A stretch of DNA of 64,000 bases from Codonopsis lanceolata (lineage: Eukaryota; Streptophyta; Magnoliopsida; Asterales; Campanulaceae), in NCBI GenBank assembly GCA_013146195.2, contig CM028378.1, positions 7,679,350 through 7,743,349 of the forward strand, read 5' to 3'. A model generated the notes under the pieces. That model saw nothing but the letters and a program-made list of their open reading frames with translations, did not search any database and was not told where the DNA came from. Shown here piece by piece: positions 12,023-22,650 of this stretch (the first letter of the stretch is position 1; each line of letters begins with the position of its first letter). The translations under genes and the position numbers were made by a program.

Positions 12023-12031
12023 ATTATAAAG
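12023..12031 (-). promoter_or_regulatory. Possible TATA box of the EXO70 gene
   Basis: On the minus strand CCTTTATAATTTC lies about 130 bp upstream of the EXO70 start codon, a plausible core-promoter distance. There is only weak match to a consensus TATA box and no other support. Confidence 0.3.
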
Positions 12032-12692
12032 GGGGTTGGGTGGGGGTGTTGAAACTTGAAAGTTAGGCTGCGGACTCGCTATACTGTTCTTTTGTCTGAA
12101 TTTAGAAAAGAAAAAAAATAGAGAAACATGAAAGAAGGAGATTAGACCTTTTATTTCTCTTTAATCTTTAATTTTCGAAGTCACCAGCAAACAGTATCTT
12201 GTGGATATTCCGCTTAAACGGCCGATTTCGATTGCCGATTGGCCGTCTCCTTTTCCTTTTGAATTTCCACTGACGTCTTTCTCATTTTTTCTGTTTTTTT
12301 TTTTTTAATTTTGATCTTTCTTTCTTTAATTCTTTCTTAAATCGTGGATACTCGATTTATCAAATAATAATACTCCCTCCATCACTAAATTATTGTTCTA
12401 GTTGATCTGATACACAGATTAAAAAAACAATTGACTTGATTATTTATATTGATTTAATATGTGGTTTCATTTAAAGTTTATGTATATGTGGTACTAGAGG
12501 TGTAAGTCTGAATCGCGAAATCACATAATCGAATTGAATCGGTAGGTTTGGTTCGGTTTTGACGTATGATGGTTTGGCTCAAGTTTGAAAATTTTATAAA
12601 TCGGTCATTTCGGTTCGGTTTGCGATTTTTACTTCTAAATCGAACCAAACCAAATCGAATCGAACCGAATCGCCATATTAAAATATATGATT

Positions 12693-12697
<5 letters not shown>

Positions 12698-12759
<62 letters not shown>

Positions 12760-12779
12760 TATTTATTTATTTATTTATA
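12698..12779. repeat. (TA)n then (TTTA)n microsatellite
   Basis: An unbroken TA run at 12698-12755 followed by TTTA units, inside the left arm of the hAT-like element. Confidence 0.9.
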
Positions 12780-12879
12780 ATTTTATATTTATAATATTAT
12801 TCTTAATTATATCATTTTAAAAATCTCTTACATTTGACTTATGGACAATGAGTAATTGAGTACTGAGGAGTGGAACAAA

Positions 12880-13065
12880 GGTCTTACATACCAAATTTTC
12901 AAAATCCAAAAGAGGCTTCTCTCTCTCTCAAAACAAACCCTAGAACTTCAAGAACCCGACGTCGTCGCCGTCTAGCTCGCAATCTTGTATAGTCGCTCTC
13001 GCTCGCAGTCTAGCTCTCCAGTAGGCAGTAGTCCAATCTTCAGTCTTCACTATGGTAAGCTTTCG
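12880..13065 (+). pseudogene. Possible captured first exon of a host gene inside the hAT-like element
   Basis: The segment looks like a plant 5' UTR: it has CT-rich sequence and AAACCCTAG, and ends with an ATG at 13051-13053 followed directly by the donor-like GTAAGC and a CT-rich intron start. A plausible partner exon starts at about 18102 (TTTCAG acceptor) on the other side of the copia insertion. The parent gene is not recognised. This reading is inference from splice-like borders. Confidence 0.35.
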
Positions 13066-13236
13066 TCTCCTTCTCTCTCTCACCCCATCTCCCTCTTTCT
13101 CTCTACCTTTGCATCTCTCTCTCCTTTGGTTTTCTCTTTCTTTTAGAATTCTAATTTTCATGGTTGAGTTCATTACCTCTCTTCTCTTCGGCGGTTGTAA
13201 ATCCCTACAAAGTACAAATTAATTCCCCATATTTAG

Positions 13237-13240
13237 CACA

Positions 13241-13278
<38 letters not shown>
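13237..13278. repeat. (AC)n(AT)n microsatellite
   Basis: An AC run followed by an AT run immediately 5' of the copia left LTR, inside the hAT-like element. Confidence 0.85.
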
Positions 13279-13284
13279 GGTTGC

Positions 13285-13502
13285 TGTTAGAGAATAATAT
13301 ATTTTCCTTATTCTTGTTGATTTGTAATTAGTAATTAGTGACAATTACCTTGTAGAGTTATTTCCTTATTATGTTTCCTTTCTTATATAGGTTTCTTCTT
13401 CCCTACTCCTAGTGTAACCCTAATTGTAAATCTCTCTATAAATAGGTGATTAAATCAATGAAAAGACCATGTCATTATTCCAAAATTTTATTAGTTTCTA
13501 CA
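13285..13502 (+). repeat. 5' LTR of copia element
   Basis: Starts TG and ends CA. Contains CTCTCTATAAATAGG near 13434, a good TATA-like promoter, with downstream poly-A-type A/T-rich sequence. Matches the LTR at 17713-17931. Confidence 0.92.
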
Positions 13503-13514
13503 TGGTACCAAAGC
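13503..13514 (+). other. Primer-binding site (initiator Met-tRNA)
   Basis: TGGTACCAAAGC directly abuts the LTR and matches the Met-tRNA type PBS TGGTATCAGAGC at 10 of 12 positions. Confidence 0.75.
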
Positions 13515-13571
13515 TTTGCTCCTAAAACCTCGTCTCCTTCCTCTAGCCGCTACCCTTAACCCTTCTCAGCC

Positions 13572-14438
13572 ATGGCTAACGGAAATCACTCCCTCACTAT
13601 TAAAAACCCTCTTGATCCCACACAAACCTTCAACCTCATTAACATCTCTCACCACAATATCACCAAACTCACCTCCACCAACTATATAGCATGGAAACTC
13701 CAAGTTGAGGCAACCCTCATCGACTATGAACTCTACAAATTTGTAGACGGCTCACATCCATGTCCGCCTCCCACTGTCCTCACCAATGATGCTCAAACAT
13801 CCAAGGACGTTCCCACACACAACCCACATTACCAACCCTGGATCCGGCAAGACAAACTTCTGTTTGGGGCTCTTGTCGGCTTCCTCTCTACACCCTTGGT
13901 CCCCTTGATCCAACAGGCTGCCACTACTCGTGATGCTTGGCAAACCCTTGCCCACACCTATGCTCGCCCCACTCCTGGCCACATCAAGCAGATCAAGGAT
14001 TCTCTAAAGCGAGCTTCCAAAGACACTCAGTCTATTTCCGGCTACATGCAGTCTGTTAAAGGTCGGGCTGATGAACTCGCTGCTCTAGGCAAACCTCTTG
14101 ACCACGAGGATCTCATTGAGACCATCCTCGATGGTTTGGATGATGACTACCGCCACATCGTGGATGTACTTGAAGGACGGGATACTCCCATATCGTTTGA
14201 TGAGTCTCAGCCTTCGTCCTTCTCGCACCCAACTTCGGCCAACCCTGCTGCACCAAGGAGCAATAGCTCGACAGCTCGGCAATCCTCCTCGCAAGCTCGG
14301 TATCAGCCGCCCTCGCAACCTCGGCCTCCTTCCCAACCCTCGACATCTGCTCCTCGGCCACAGCGACCGTATCTGGGCAAGTGTCAAGCATGCCGCCAAC
14401 AGGCCACTCGGTTACTTACTCGGCCGCCTTTCAACTGA
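13572..14438 (+). pseudogene. gag: Copia gag
   Basis: An ORF of 288 codons begins at ATG 13572 (MANGNHSLTIKNPL). It encodes a UBN2-type copia Gag with TSTNYIAWKLQVEATLIDYE near residue 35 and IKQIKDSLKRASKDTQSISG near residue 140, then a Pro/Ser/Gln-rich tail. The zinc-knuckle region is out of frame at the end (GKCQACRQQ), so Gag is not joined to Pol. Gag normally forms the cytoplasmic virus-like particle. Inferred to be inactive. Confidence 0.85.
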
Positions 14439-15900
14439 TCGCCACCACATCTCTGCCTGCTACTCCCAACTCGGCAAGTGGCTCTAAGTGGCAACCATGG
14501 GCTCACCTTGCAACCACGGCAGACACAGGGACACCGAGCTGGCTACTCGATAGTGGTGCCTCTCATCATGTCACTAGCGACCTTGGCAATCTCTCGCTAC
14601 ACTCCAACTACACGGGCATGGATGACATGGTTATTAGTGATGGTACTGGGTTAACTATCTCCAAAATTGGTTTCTCCTCCCTTCATACACCCTCACACAC
14701 CTTTTCCCTTCATAATGTTTTATTTGTTCTTGACATGAAAAAGAATATTATATCTATATCTCAATTTTGCATCTCTAATAAAACCTCTATTGAGTTCTTA
14801 CCAACTTCTTTTCATATGAAGGATCTGCTGACAGGGAGAATACTGTTGACCGGACAGTCTAAGGGCGGTGTGTATGAATGGCCGACCACAGCCACCCCGC
14901 CCCACCCTTCTGCTTGTGTCAGCTCCAAAGTCTCTCATCAAGACTGACATCATCGTCTTGGCCATCCATCTGGCCCCATCCAGAGTCAGATACTATCTAG
15001 CCTAGGTTTAGCATTTGACACTGCTCGCACTCCTATTCATTGTAATGATTGCCTTTCTAATAAAAGTCATAAAATTCATTTTCATCAAAATACTATTGTG
15101 TCTACTCTCCCTCTTCAAACTATTTATACTGATGTTTGGACCTCCCCCCTTCCCTCTATTGATGGGTTCAAATAATATGTGATCTTTGTTGATCACTATA
15201 CCCATTACATCTAGCTTTACCCGCTCAGACTCAAATCTGAGGTAGCCACCATCTTTCTCAAATTTAAAGCCTTAATGGAAAATTATTTTAAAACAACCAT
15301 TGTCACCCTTTACTCGGACAATGGCGGCGAGTATATAGGGCTTGCCCAGGACTCTGGTTTGGCCGCCTACCTGTCCACCCATGGCATCTCTCACCTTACC
15401 TTGCCCACTCACACCCCATAACACAATGGGTTCTCGGAACGTCGCCATCGCTACATTGTCGAGACTGGTCTCTCCCTTCTCTCTCATGCTTCTCTTCCGC
15501 TGCCTTTCTGGTCGTTTGCTTTCCAAACCGCGACCTATCTCATAAATCGGCTACCTACACCCACCCTAGCTCACCAGTCTCCCTACCATAAACTTTTTGG
15601 CTCTCTGCCCAACTACGCCAAGCTTCGTGCCTTTGGTTGTCTCTGCTACCCTTGGCTCCGTCCTTACTCCACCCACAAACTCGCTGATCGCTCCACTCCG
15701 TGTGTCTTCCTTGGTTACTCGCTCACTCAGAGTGCCTATCTCTGCTATGATCCGAGCACCACCAGGCTGTACATATCGCGTCATGTTCACTTTGTCGATT
15801 TTACCTTTCCCATGTCCACCCCGGCCACCAGCCCTACTCGCGCAGATACCTATGATAGTGTCTCTTGGCTACCCCCGCATGAACTGATCGGTCATTCATA
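14439..15900 (+). pseudogene. pol: Copia protease and integrase, with stop codons
   Basis: The protease active site reads LLDSGASHHVTS near 14541. The integrase follows: a GAG-pre-integrase zinc region (HHRLGHPSG near 14948, CNDCLSNKSHK near 15042), the first catalytic Asp in IYTDVWTSPL, the second in LYSDNGGEY, and the Glu in FSERRHRYI. At least four in-frame stops interrupt it (near 14945, 15174, 15214 and 15419). Several sit where Trp or Gln is expected, consistent with C-to-T or G-to-A change. Confidence 0.85.
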
Positions 15901-16054
15901 CACACCGGTCGGGGCCGCTCGCTCCAGCATCTCCCCGCCTGTTTTCTTCGCACTAATCGAATGTGGTTGATCTCAGCTCGCCTTAACCTGCATCGCTTCA
16001 ACATTCCTCGATCCAGCTTCTATACCTGAGGGTGGCCCTTTCCCCACTTGCACC

Positions 16055-17700
16055 GTGCCCGCTGACACTGTTCCCGTGCCCGCCGACACTGTTCTTGTGT
16101 CCGCTGAACCTGGTCATGTCCCTGTGCCAGTGTCTGCTGATCCTGTCCATGTGCCCGTCACTGCTTCTGGTCCTTCAACCATAGTTACTCGCTCCAAGAA
16201 CAACATCTTCAAACCCATCAGCAAACTGAGTTTTTCGGCTCAACTAGCAGCGGACAATGAACCAACATGTGTCACTCAGGCTCTAAAAGATGAGAAGTGA
16301 CGTCAGGCCATGTCTGAGGAGTTTGATGCACTAGCTCGCAATAGTACTTGGGAACTTGTCCCTTCGGTAGATGCTCACAATATTGTTGGATGTAAATGGA
16401 TCTACCGCATCAAACGTCATGCTGATGGCACCATTGATCGCTACAAAGCTCGCCTTGTGGCCAAGGGATTTCACCAGCGACCAGGGGTTGACTATCATGA
16501 GACCTTCAGCCCGGTAGTTAAACCGACCACTGTTCGTCTTGTTCTCTCACTGGCTGTTTGTCAAGGATGGGATATTTGACAACTAGATGTGAACAATGCC
16601 TTTCTTCAAGGCAATCTGTCTGAGGAGGTTTTCATGGCTCAACCACATGGGTTCCCGGAAAAAGACAAACCTCATCATGTGTGTCGGCTTCACAAGTTTA
16701 TCTATGGTCTCAAGCAGGCTCCCCGAGCATGGTATAATGAGCTTCGTCAGTTTCTTCTAGACTCCGGATTCACCAACTCGCTGGCTGACATTTCAATGTT
16801 CGTCCTTCGTACTGCGGGCACTATCATCTATCTCCTTGTGTATGTGGATGACATCATTGTCACTGGGAACCAGCCCGCGACGGACTTTCATCTCTGTTCG
16901 CCAATCGCTTCTCTCGAGGACCTTGGTGATCTTCACTACTTTCTTGGGGTTGAAGTTGTTAAGCGCCAGTGGTCTTCGCTTTCCCAACGTGGTACATACG
17001 ATCTCCTTACCTATGACCGATGCTCGCCCAGTAGCTACCCCCCTTGCTACCTCGCCTACCTTGACTCTTCATACGGGCACTGCTCTCTTAGATCCGACAG
17101 AATTTCGAGCAATGGTCGGGAGTTCAATATATGTCTCTCACTCAGCCTGATGTTGCCTTCGCTGTCAACAAACTCTCTCAGTTCATGCACAGGCCGACCA
17201 CTGAGCACTGGATTGCGGTCAAGAGAGTTCTTCGGTATCTCTGTGGCTCAATCAACACAGGCATCCTTCTTCATCGCCAGTCTCCTCCTGCCCTCCATGC
17301 ATTTACTGATGCCGACTGGGTTGGCAACAAGGATGGCTACACATCCACGAGTGCATACATTGTCTATCTTGGACGGAACCCGATCTCTTGGAGCTCAAGA
17401 AAATGGGCGATCAGGTTGCTCCTCGGTGAACTCGGTCTCACCTCCTCAACCTCTCAACTCGGTCATCTACTGTGACAATGTGGGCGCCACGAGTCTCTGC
17501 TCCAACCGGGTTTTTCATACTCGCATGAAGCATGTGGCCCTGGACTTTCATTTTATTCGGCAACAGATTCAGGATGGGCTTCTGCGCGTTTGTCATGTCT
17601 CCTCGGCCGATCAATTGGCTGATGTCTTGACCAAGCCTCTTGCTCGCCAACGGTTTCATCTATTACTACACAAGATTGGTCTCTCCTCTTGGACGTCCAT
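16055..17700 (+). pseudogene. pol: Copia reverse transcriptase and RNase H, broken
   Basis: The RT reads [32 protein letters not shown] and KARLVAKGF, then a stop at 16577. It continues with LDVNNAFLQGNLSEEVF, YGLKQAPRAWY and the catalytic YVDDIIVTG near 16842. After a frame change near 17000 the RNase H segment follows ([16 protein letters not shown]) and ends VSSADQLADVLTKPL. Order and motifs are standard copia. Multiple frame changes and a stop make it inactive. Confidence 0.88.
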
Positions 17701-17702
17701 CT

Positions 17703-17712
17703 TGCGGGGGCA
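17703..17712 (+). other. Polypurine tract of copia element
   Basis: TGCGGGGGCA lies directly before the 3' LTR, the expected place for plus-strand priming. Confidence 0.6.
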
Positions 17713-17931
17713 TGTTAGAGAATAATATCTTTTCCTTATTCTTGTTGATTTGTAATTAGTAATTAGTGGCAATTACCTTGTAGAGTTCTTTCCTTATTAT
17801 GTTTCCTTTCTTGTATAGGTTTCTTGTTCCCTACTCCTAGTGTAACCCTAATTGTAAATCTACATATTAATAGGTGATTAAATAAATGGAAAGACCATAC
17901 CATTATTCCAAAACTTTATTAGTTTCTACAG
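17713..17931 (+). repeat. 3' LTR of copia element
   Basis: Same start and end as the LTR at 13285-13502, with scattered base changes. Confidence 0.92.
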
Positions 17932-18683
17932 TTGTTAACTTCTCACAGTGTGGTCATGATCTACTCAACAACTCATTTGATCTTGTGTATTAAAATTTGA
18001 TATCACTTTTTAAAAGGAAGATAGATTGATATCATGTCTCAAGCACACATATATATTTAATTTATTTTTTGCTCTATATTAACTACTGTTAATTTAGATT
18101 TCAGCTTGAGAATCATGGATCCAATTACTTAATTAAGGAAGAGCCTGAGACTCACTTTACATTTGCTTGGAAAAAGGGGAAATTACATCTGAGACCGACC
18201 TACTGGACTTTGGCCAAACGTTTGCTTTCAAGTTTTAAGAAAATTGAGCAAGAGAATATTGTGATAAACATGTTTGTTTATTTTTTTGTTCATTTGGTTT
18301 GAAAATATTATTTTTAATGTTTGATTTGATGTTAAGTTGTTAATTAGCCTAACAATTCTTAATTTAATTTTTATTTAAACCACCAAACCGAATTGAACCA
18401 AACCGAACCATTCGATTCGGTTTGGTTCGGTTCCAAACATCCCGTGGTTTGATTCGGTTTGAGAAACATGGAACCATTAGAAGTCGATTCGGTTTGTGAT
18501 TTTGGCCTCGAACTGGACCAAATCGAACCGTTACACCCATATGTGGTACATAATTAAAGTAGTGAAAAGGTAAGGGTAAACAAGTAAAAACGATTTTCTA
18601 AAAAAGTAAATTTCAAACTGAATAATTATTTTGGGACGGACGAAAAAAGAAAGGAGTTGGATAGTTTAGGGACGGAGGGAGTA

Positions 18684-19540
18684 ATAAGTTGATATACTAA
18701 GTTAAATAATTTCAAAACTAAGTTGATATACTATTACATATAATACTAATTGAGCTTTCAAAAAACATTAATGTTTTTTTAAAATTTACATTATTTATCA
18801 ATTAAAAACTCATTCCAATAATCATCCAAAATAATTTAAAAATTTGTTTTAAAACATTCGGATTTACTGCACATTATGTGCAACATATATAAACATAGAT
18901 GGTGAACACAAACACGTGGAGCTCCTCAGATTCAAATATTTTATCAAACCCCATGTTGTATATATTTAGCCTGACTTGTTATAGGACTTGACTTTTACTA
19001 AATAAATAAAAAGACACATATAAGATTATCTTTGTGTTTAAATTTTAATAGAGTTCACAATTTACAAAATTGAACGGCTAGTTAGCTCTATAAACTAGAT
19101 AATGTTTCTTGCACCCTTACTTATTTGAAAAATAATATTTACAAGCTTATCATATACTGTAAAATTTAAATATCAAGCATGTAAATGTAATAGATTGAAG
19201 TGCAACATCATGTGGTACCAACAACATATTTGACATCTAAATTCAATTAAAAATCATATGGAGTAATATTTTTAGGAATAAATTTATATAAGACGATCTT
19301 ACGAATATTTTTTGTAAGATGGATTCTCTTTATCGACTCATTGTATATTGATAAATTAAGCTGTAAAAAAATTAAATAAAATTTTATCTTAAAAATTAAA
19401 ATCCATAAGACGATTTTATAGTAAAGCTAATTATATATTTATCCCTACGGTAAGAATAGTTAGTGTATAATGTGACACTTTATATGATTATCATGCTAGT
19501 AGTAAAAGCCAAATTGTGTCAGATGGGCAATTAATGAACT
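18684..19540. other. A/T-rich intergenic stretch
   Basis: No ORF or RNA gene seen. It contains a short element at about 19282-19435, listed separately. Confidence 0.5.
19282..19435. mobile_element. Short MITE related to the 44609-46448 foldback family
   Basis: The arms read TAAGACGATCTTACGAAT on the left and CATAAGACGATTTTATAG on the right. They resemble the AAGACGGTCTTACGGATC arms of the large element at 44609. About 150 bp, no coding capacity. Borders are approximate. Confidence 0.45.
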
Positions 19541-19983
19541 TTACTTAGAGCACCACCATTGCTATATTCTTAAGGTGGCTTCCAATTTGGAAGTTGGCAT
19601 TTTGCAACGGAGGGCCTTCCAAAAAATCTTCCTAAGCTGAGTTGGAGCCAAGATGGAGGAGAGAGAATTTATTTTCTTCCAAAATTGGAAGGCAAGCAAA
19701 AAAGAGGAAGACCAGACGCGGGGGCAGTCGGTGGGCATCACACACGGGCTGTGTGTGGCGCGTGTGCTTCATGCGGGATCGGGCGAGTGGGAGGGTAATT
19801 CTGGTGGGGTCCACGGCTGGCGCAGACTCTGCAATTTTCTGACTTTTTTGTTTTTTGTTTTTTTAAAAATAAAGGTTGGGTTGTGAACGGCTATTTTTGT
19901 TTTCAAAATGAATTTGCCTTTTATTTTTTAAAAACTAGCCGTTTGCAATTTATTTTTTTTCAATAATTTTTTTTCCTTCTTCC

Positions 19984-19992
19984 CTATAAATA
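19984..19992 (+). promoter_or_regulatory. TATA box upstream of the ORF1-like fragment
   Basis: CCCTATAAATACACC lies about 110 bp before the ATG at 20098, with a CT/CA-rich leader in between. This is a textbook plant core-promoter arrangement. Confidence 0.5.
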
Positions 19993-20097
19993 CACCACCT
20001 CAACCCTCTTCATTTTCTCCACAACTTATTTATTATCTCTTCTATTTCTTCATAATCCTTTCTAAAAATTTACTTTCTCTACACACTTAGCTTCCAA

Positions 20098-20297
20098 ATG
20101 GATCCAAGAGATACTCATTTTTTTCAAAATTTATTGAATTCTTCTAAAAATGAAGAAAATCAAAATACACCTAACTCTCGTGTTCCCGAAAATGTTCAAC
20201 ATTCTCAATTTTCTTCTACTCCGCAATACCCCCAATACCCACCTAATTTTCCCAACAATCCAAATGTTCCCAACTATCCAAATTTCTACATGTCGCC
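20098..20297 (+). pseudogene. Start of a PIF/Harbinger-like ORF1 or glutathione-transferase-T3-like ORF, cut by an LTR element
   Basis: MDPRDTHFFQNLLNSSKNEE opens a protein that becomes rich in Pro, Asn and Tyr (QYPQYPPNFPNNPNVPNYPN). This resembles the N-termini of ORF1 (Myb/SANT-like) proteins of plant PIF/Harbinger elements, often annotated as GST-T3-like. Reading stops at residue 67 where the LTR begins at 20298; no continuation was found after the element. Family call is from composition and style, so moderate. Confidence 0.4.
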
Positions 20298-21560
20298 TGT
20301 TGATTCTTATGTTAAATTTATATCTGATCAGTACATTACTTTAGTTTTATACTTCAGTGGCTAATCGGGCTGCGTATCGATTAGCGTGACAACTGTGTAT
20401 AGAACTTTGCCTTGTATAGTTTTTGTAGGACCTTTTCAGGAACATCGGAAGACCACTTCACCGCTTCACCTGGAAGACACGCTCAAAGCTTAAGATCGGT
20501 AGACCTCGTGTCCACCGGTGATCCGCTTCTACGTGTCCTCTCCGGATCAAAGCTAGCCGGATTAATTCAAACTTATTCTCATTTGATATTTGAATTAATC
20601 CAAGTCTTTTCGACATGTCAAGCCGCCGAAAGCAACTTTCAGCGAGGAATACTTTTAGTCTGAGCCCCGATGTAAGCGATAAAAGCGCCCCCTACTTTTT
20701 GCTTCATCTCTCGATCGACACCAAATCGCCCACCTTTTGAAGATCTCGAAAATGATTATCTGCTCTAGTTATCTGTGAAAACGAAATTTCTTGGTGACCC
20801 CATGCATGCATTTAATGCATTTATGAAAAGAGCCGTTGAAGTCTTCGTCTTCTCCAACGGATCTTTTGAAGTGCACCTGCTTTATATACTGCCATTAAAG
20901 ACTGGATCAAAAAGAGACAAGTATGCAGAATCAATCGAACACTTAAAGAATTACTCGAATCTACGTAACTCCAAGTCTTTCATTTCGGTGCATTCAATAG
21001 ATCCTCAACAGATCTAGAAGTCCTCATCAACAACAAGAAGCTCTTCAACATTTATTGTTTTATTCTTCTTGTTGTTTACTTCCATTAACTATATACGCAC
21101 TAATTAAATATCTTGTATTTACTGAGATATTTAATTCCCTAGACCCAAACACAAGTCAATATTTTGTACACGATCCATTAGGGATATTCTTTGTAATTGA
21201 TCTAAGTGGAAAACATAGTGCACAATTTAAATCCAAGGTTGATCGCCTTGGTGGTGGGCGTAGCACTCATTATAGTGTGAACCATCCCAAAATACTTGTG
21301 TTATTTCCTTCGTTTAAATTATTGAGCTGCTTTCGGTTTCATTGTTTACTTCATCCATTTCAGAGAACTTAAGTAATCGTAAAAGGTCTAGGTAGTCCTT
21401 ATCGGCGGACACGGAACAATTTTCTTGAAGGTCTTCCGCTACTTGATTCTTTTCATAGATTGCAAGTAACTTTCAAGGAACTTACTTTAAAAGTTTTAAA
21501 GTGTTAATAAGCTATTCAACCCCCCCTTCTAGCTTATTATTGTGCTCATTGGGACCCACA
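20298..21560 (+). repeat. 5' LTR of large copia element
   Basis: 1263 bp, TG..CA. The end CCCCCCTTCTAGCTTATTAT before GGGACCCACA is a typical long copia LTR terminus. Matches 30487-31723 with many small indels. Confidence 0.9.
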
Positions 21561-21562
21561 AT

Positions 21563-21574
21563 TGGTATCAGAGC
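21563..21574 (+). other. Primer-binding site (Met-tRNA)
   Basis: TGGTATCAGAGC, a perfect match to the common plant PBS, two bases after the LTR end. Confidence 0.92.
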
Positions 21575-21629
21575 CTTACTCTTCGAAAACAAGTTTTTCC
21601 AAGATTAAACTCTTGAGAGATACGACATA

Positions 21630-22650
21630 ATGGCACAAACACACTATATGCTGCCTACATCTAATGCTAACCACGTCCCAATATTGGACGAAGGACATTT
21701 TGATGTATGGAAGGATAAAGTAATGAGATTCATGAACTCTATTGACAACAGATTATGGAAATGTGTCACTGCAGTCAACATGTACCAATGAAGGCAAATC
21801 TTCTAGCCTCCATCGCTGGAACCCCGCAGAAGTTCCTAAAGAAGAATCGAGAATGGACGGAGGGCGATAGAAAGCTGGTTGAACTTGACAAGAAAGCAAT
21901 TAACATAATCACCACTCTCTAGACACAAGCACATACCAAAGGCAAGTGATTCGATGTACAAGCTGCGAAAGAGATGTGGGAAGCTCTTGTAGAATACTTG
22001 GAAGGAGACCAAGACACAAGAGACAACGTAAAATATACATACATCCAGCGGTTTGATTCTTTCAAAAAGGATCCTAAGGAAACCTTGAGACAAGCATACG
22101 ATCGATTCGGTGAGGTAATAAATAGTTGCTTTTCTCTTGGTAAACGTATGACAAAAAGGAAATGAACATGAGGTTTCTAGGCTCTCTAGGTAGCTTATGG
22201 CATGTAAAGACCACGGTATGAAAGAATCTAAGAACTTAAACGAGATGACTCTTCGTAGTCTCTACGCAAGTTTAAAGGTTTATGAACTTGAAGTTAATCA
22301 AGCTCTAGAGCAAGACAAACAGTTCAGAACTGTGTCTCTGCCAGCCATAGTCCAAGAAGAAATCATTGTTGAAAACAAACCAACTACTTCTTCCAGTGAA
22401 AATGATTCTTTATCTGATGAACAATTTGCTATGTTTGTTAAACGTTTTCAAAAATTTGCAAAATATGGAAGGAAGAACACTCACCAACAACCTTTCGGGA
22501 AGATTGGTGAAAGCTCATCCAAGGAAGAGCTTGTGTGTTATAACGTAGGAAACACGGTCATTTTGCCTCAAAATGTCCTAAGCCAAAATTTGAAGCATAC
22601 CGAAAACCCTCTTATAGAAAATTTCAAAAACAAAAAGGTATGTTGGTGAA
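21630..22650 (+). pseudogene. gag: Copia gag (large element)
   Basis: Starts at ATG 21630 (MAQTHYMLPTSNANHVPILD) with the UBN2-type segment FDVWKDKVMRFMNSID. Continues in other frames through KYTYIQRFDSFKKDPKETLR and KESKNLNEMTLRSLYASLKV. The zinc-knuckle site is recognisable only as CYNVGNTVILPQN in a shifted frame, so the CCHC pattern is lost. Several stops and frameshifts; inactive. Confidence 0.8.

Larger units (their letters stand above)
13285..17931 (+). mobile_element. Ty1/copia LTR retrotransposon, degenerate, 4.65 kb
   Basis: Bounded by two LTRs of 218 and 219 bp (13285-13502, 17713-17931) that both start TGTTAGAGAATAATAT and end TTAGTTTCTACA. Flanks are GTTGC and GTTGT, a 5 bp target duplication with one change. 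Internal order is PBS, gag, protease, integrase, RT, RNase H, PPT, which defines copia. Coding is broken by stops and frame changes, so it is non-autonomous now. By eye the LTRs differ at roughly a dozen positions, implying a moderately old insertion. Confidence 0.93.
12495..18541. mobile_element. hAT-like element carrying a copia insertion
   Basis: The direct repeat TGTGGTAC (8 bp, hAT-size) lies at 12487-12494 and 18542-18549. The termini are inverted: TAGAGGTGTAA on the left and TATGGGTGTAA on the right strand. Both subterminal regions (12540-12670 and 18380-18530) are packed with short copies of CGGTTTGGTTCGGTT and its complement, as expected of hAT transposase-binding arrays. No transposase is visible, so it is non-autonomous. 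Without the copia element it would be about 1.4 kb. Confidence 0.75.
12373..18681. mobile_element. Stowaway-like (Tc1/mariner) MITE split by a hAT-like insertion
   Basis: The left end is CTCCCTCCATCACTAAATT at 12373; the right end, read as reverse complement from 18681, is CTCCCTCCGTCCCTAAACT. Each is bordered by the dinucleotide TA (12371-12372 and 18682-18683), the standard Stowaway target duplication. Removing 12495-18549 leaves about 255 bp, a normal Stowaway size. No coding capacity of its own. Confidence 0.8.

Noticed and set aside
12566..12820. 84-codon ORF with Ile/Tyr repeats
   Set aside because: It is a translation of hAT subterminal repeats and the (TA)n/(TTTA)n microsatellite.
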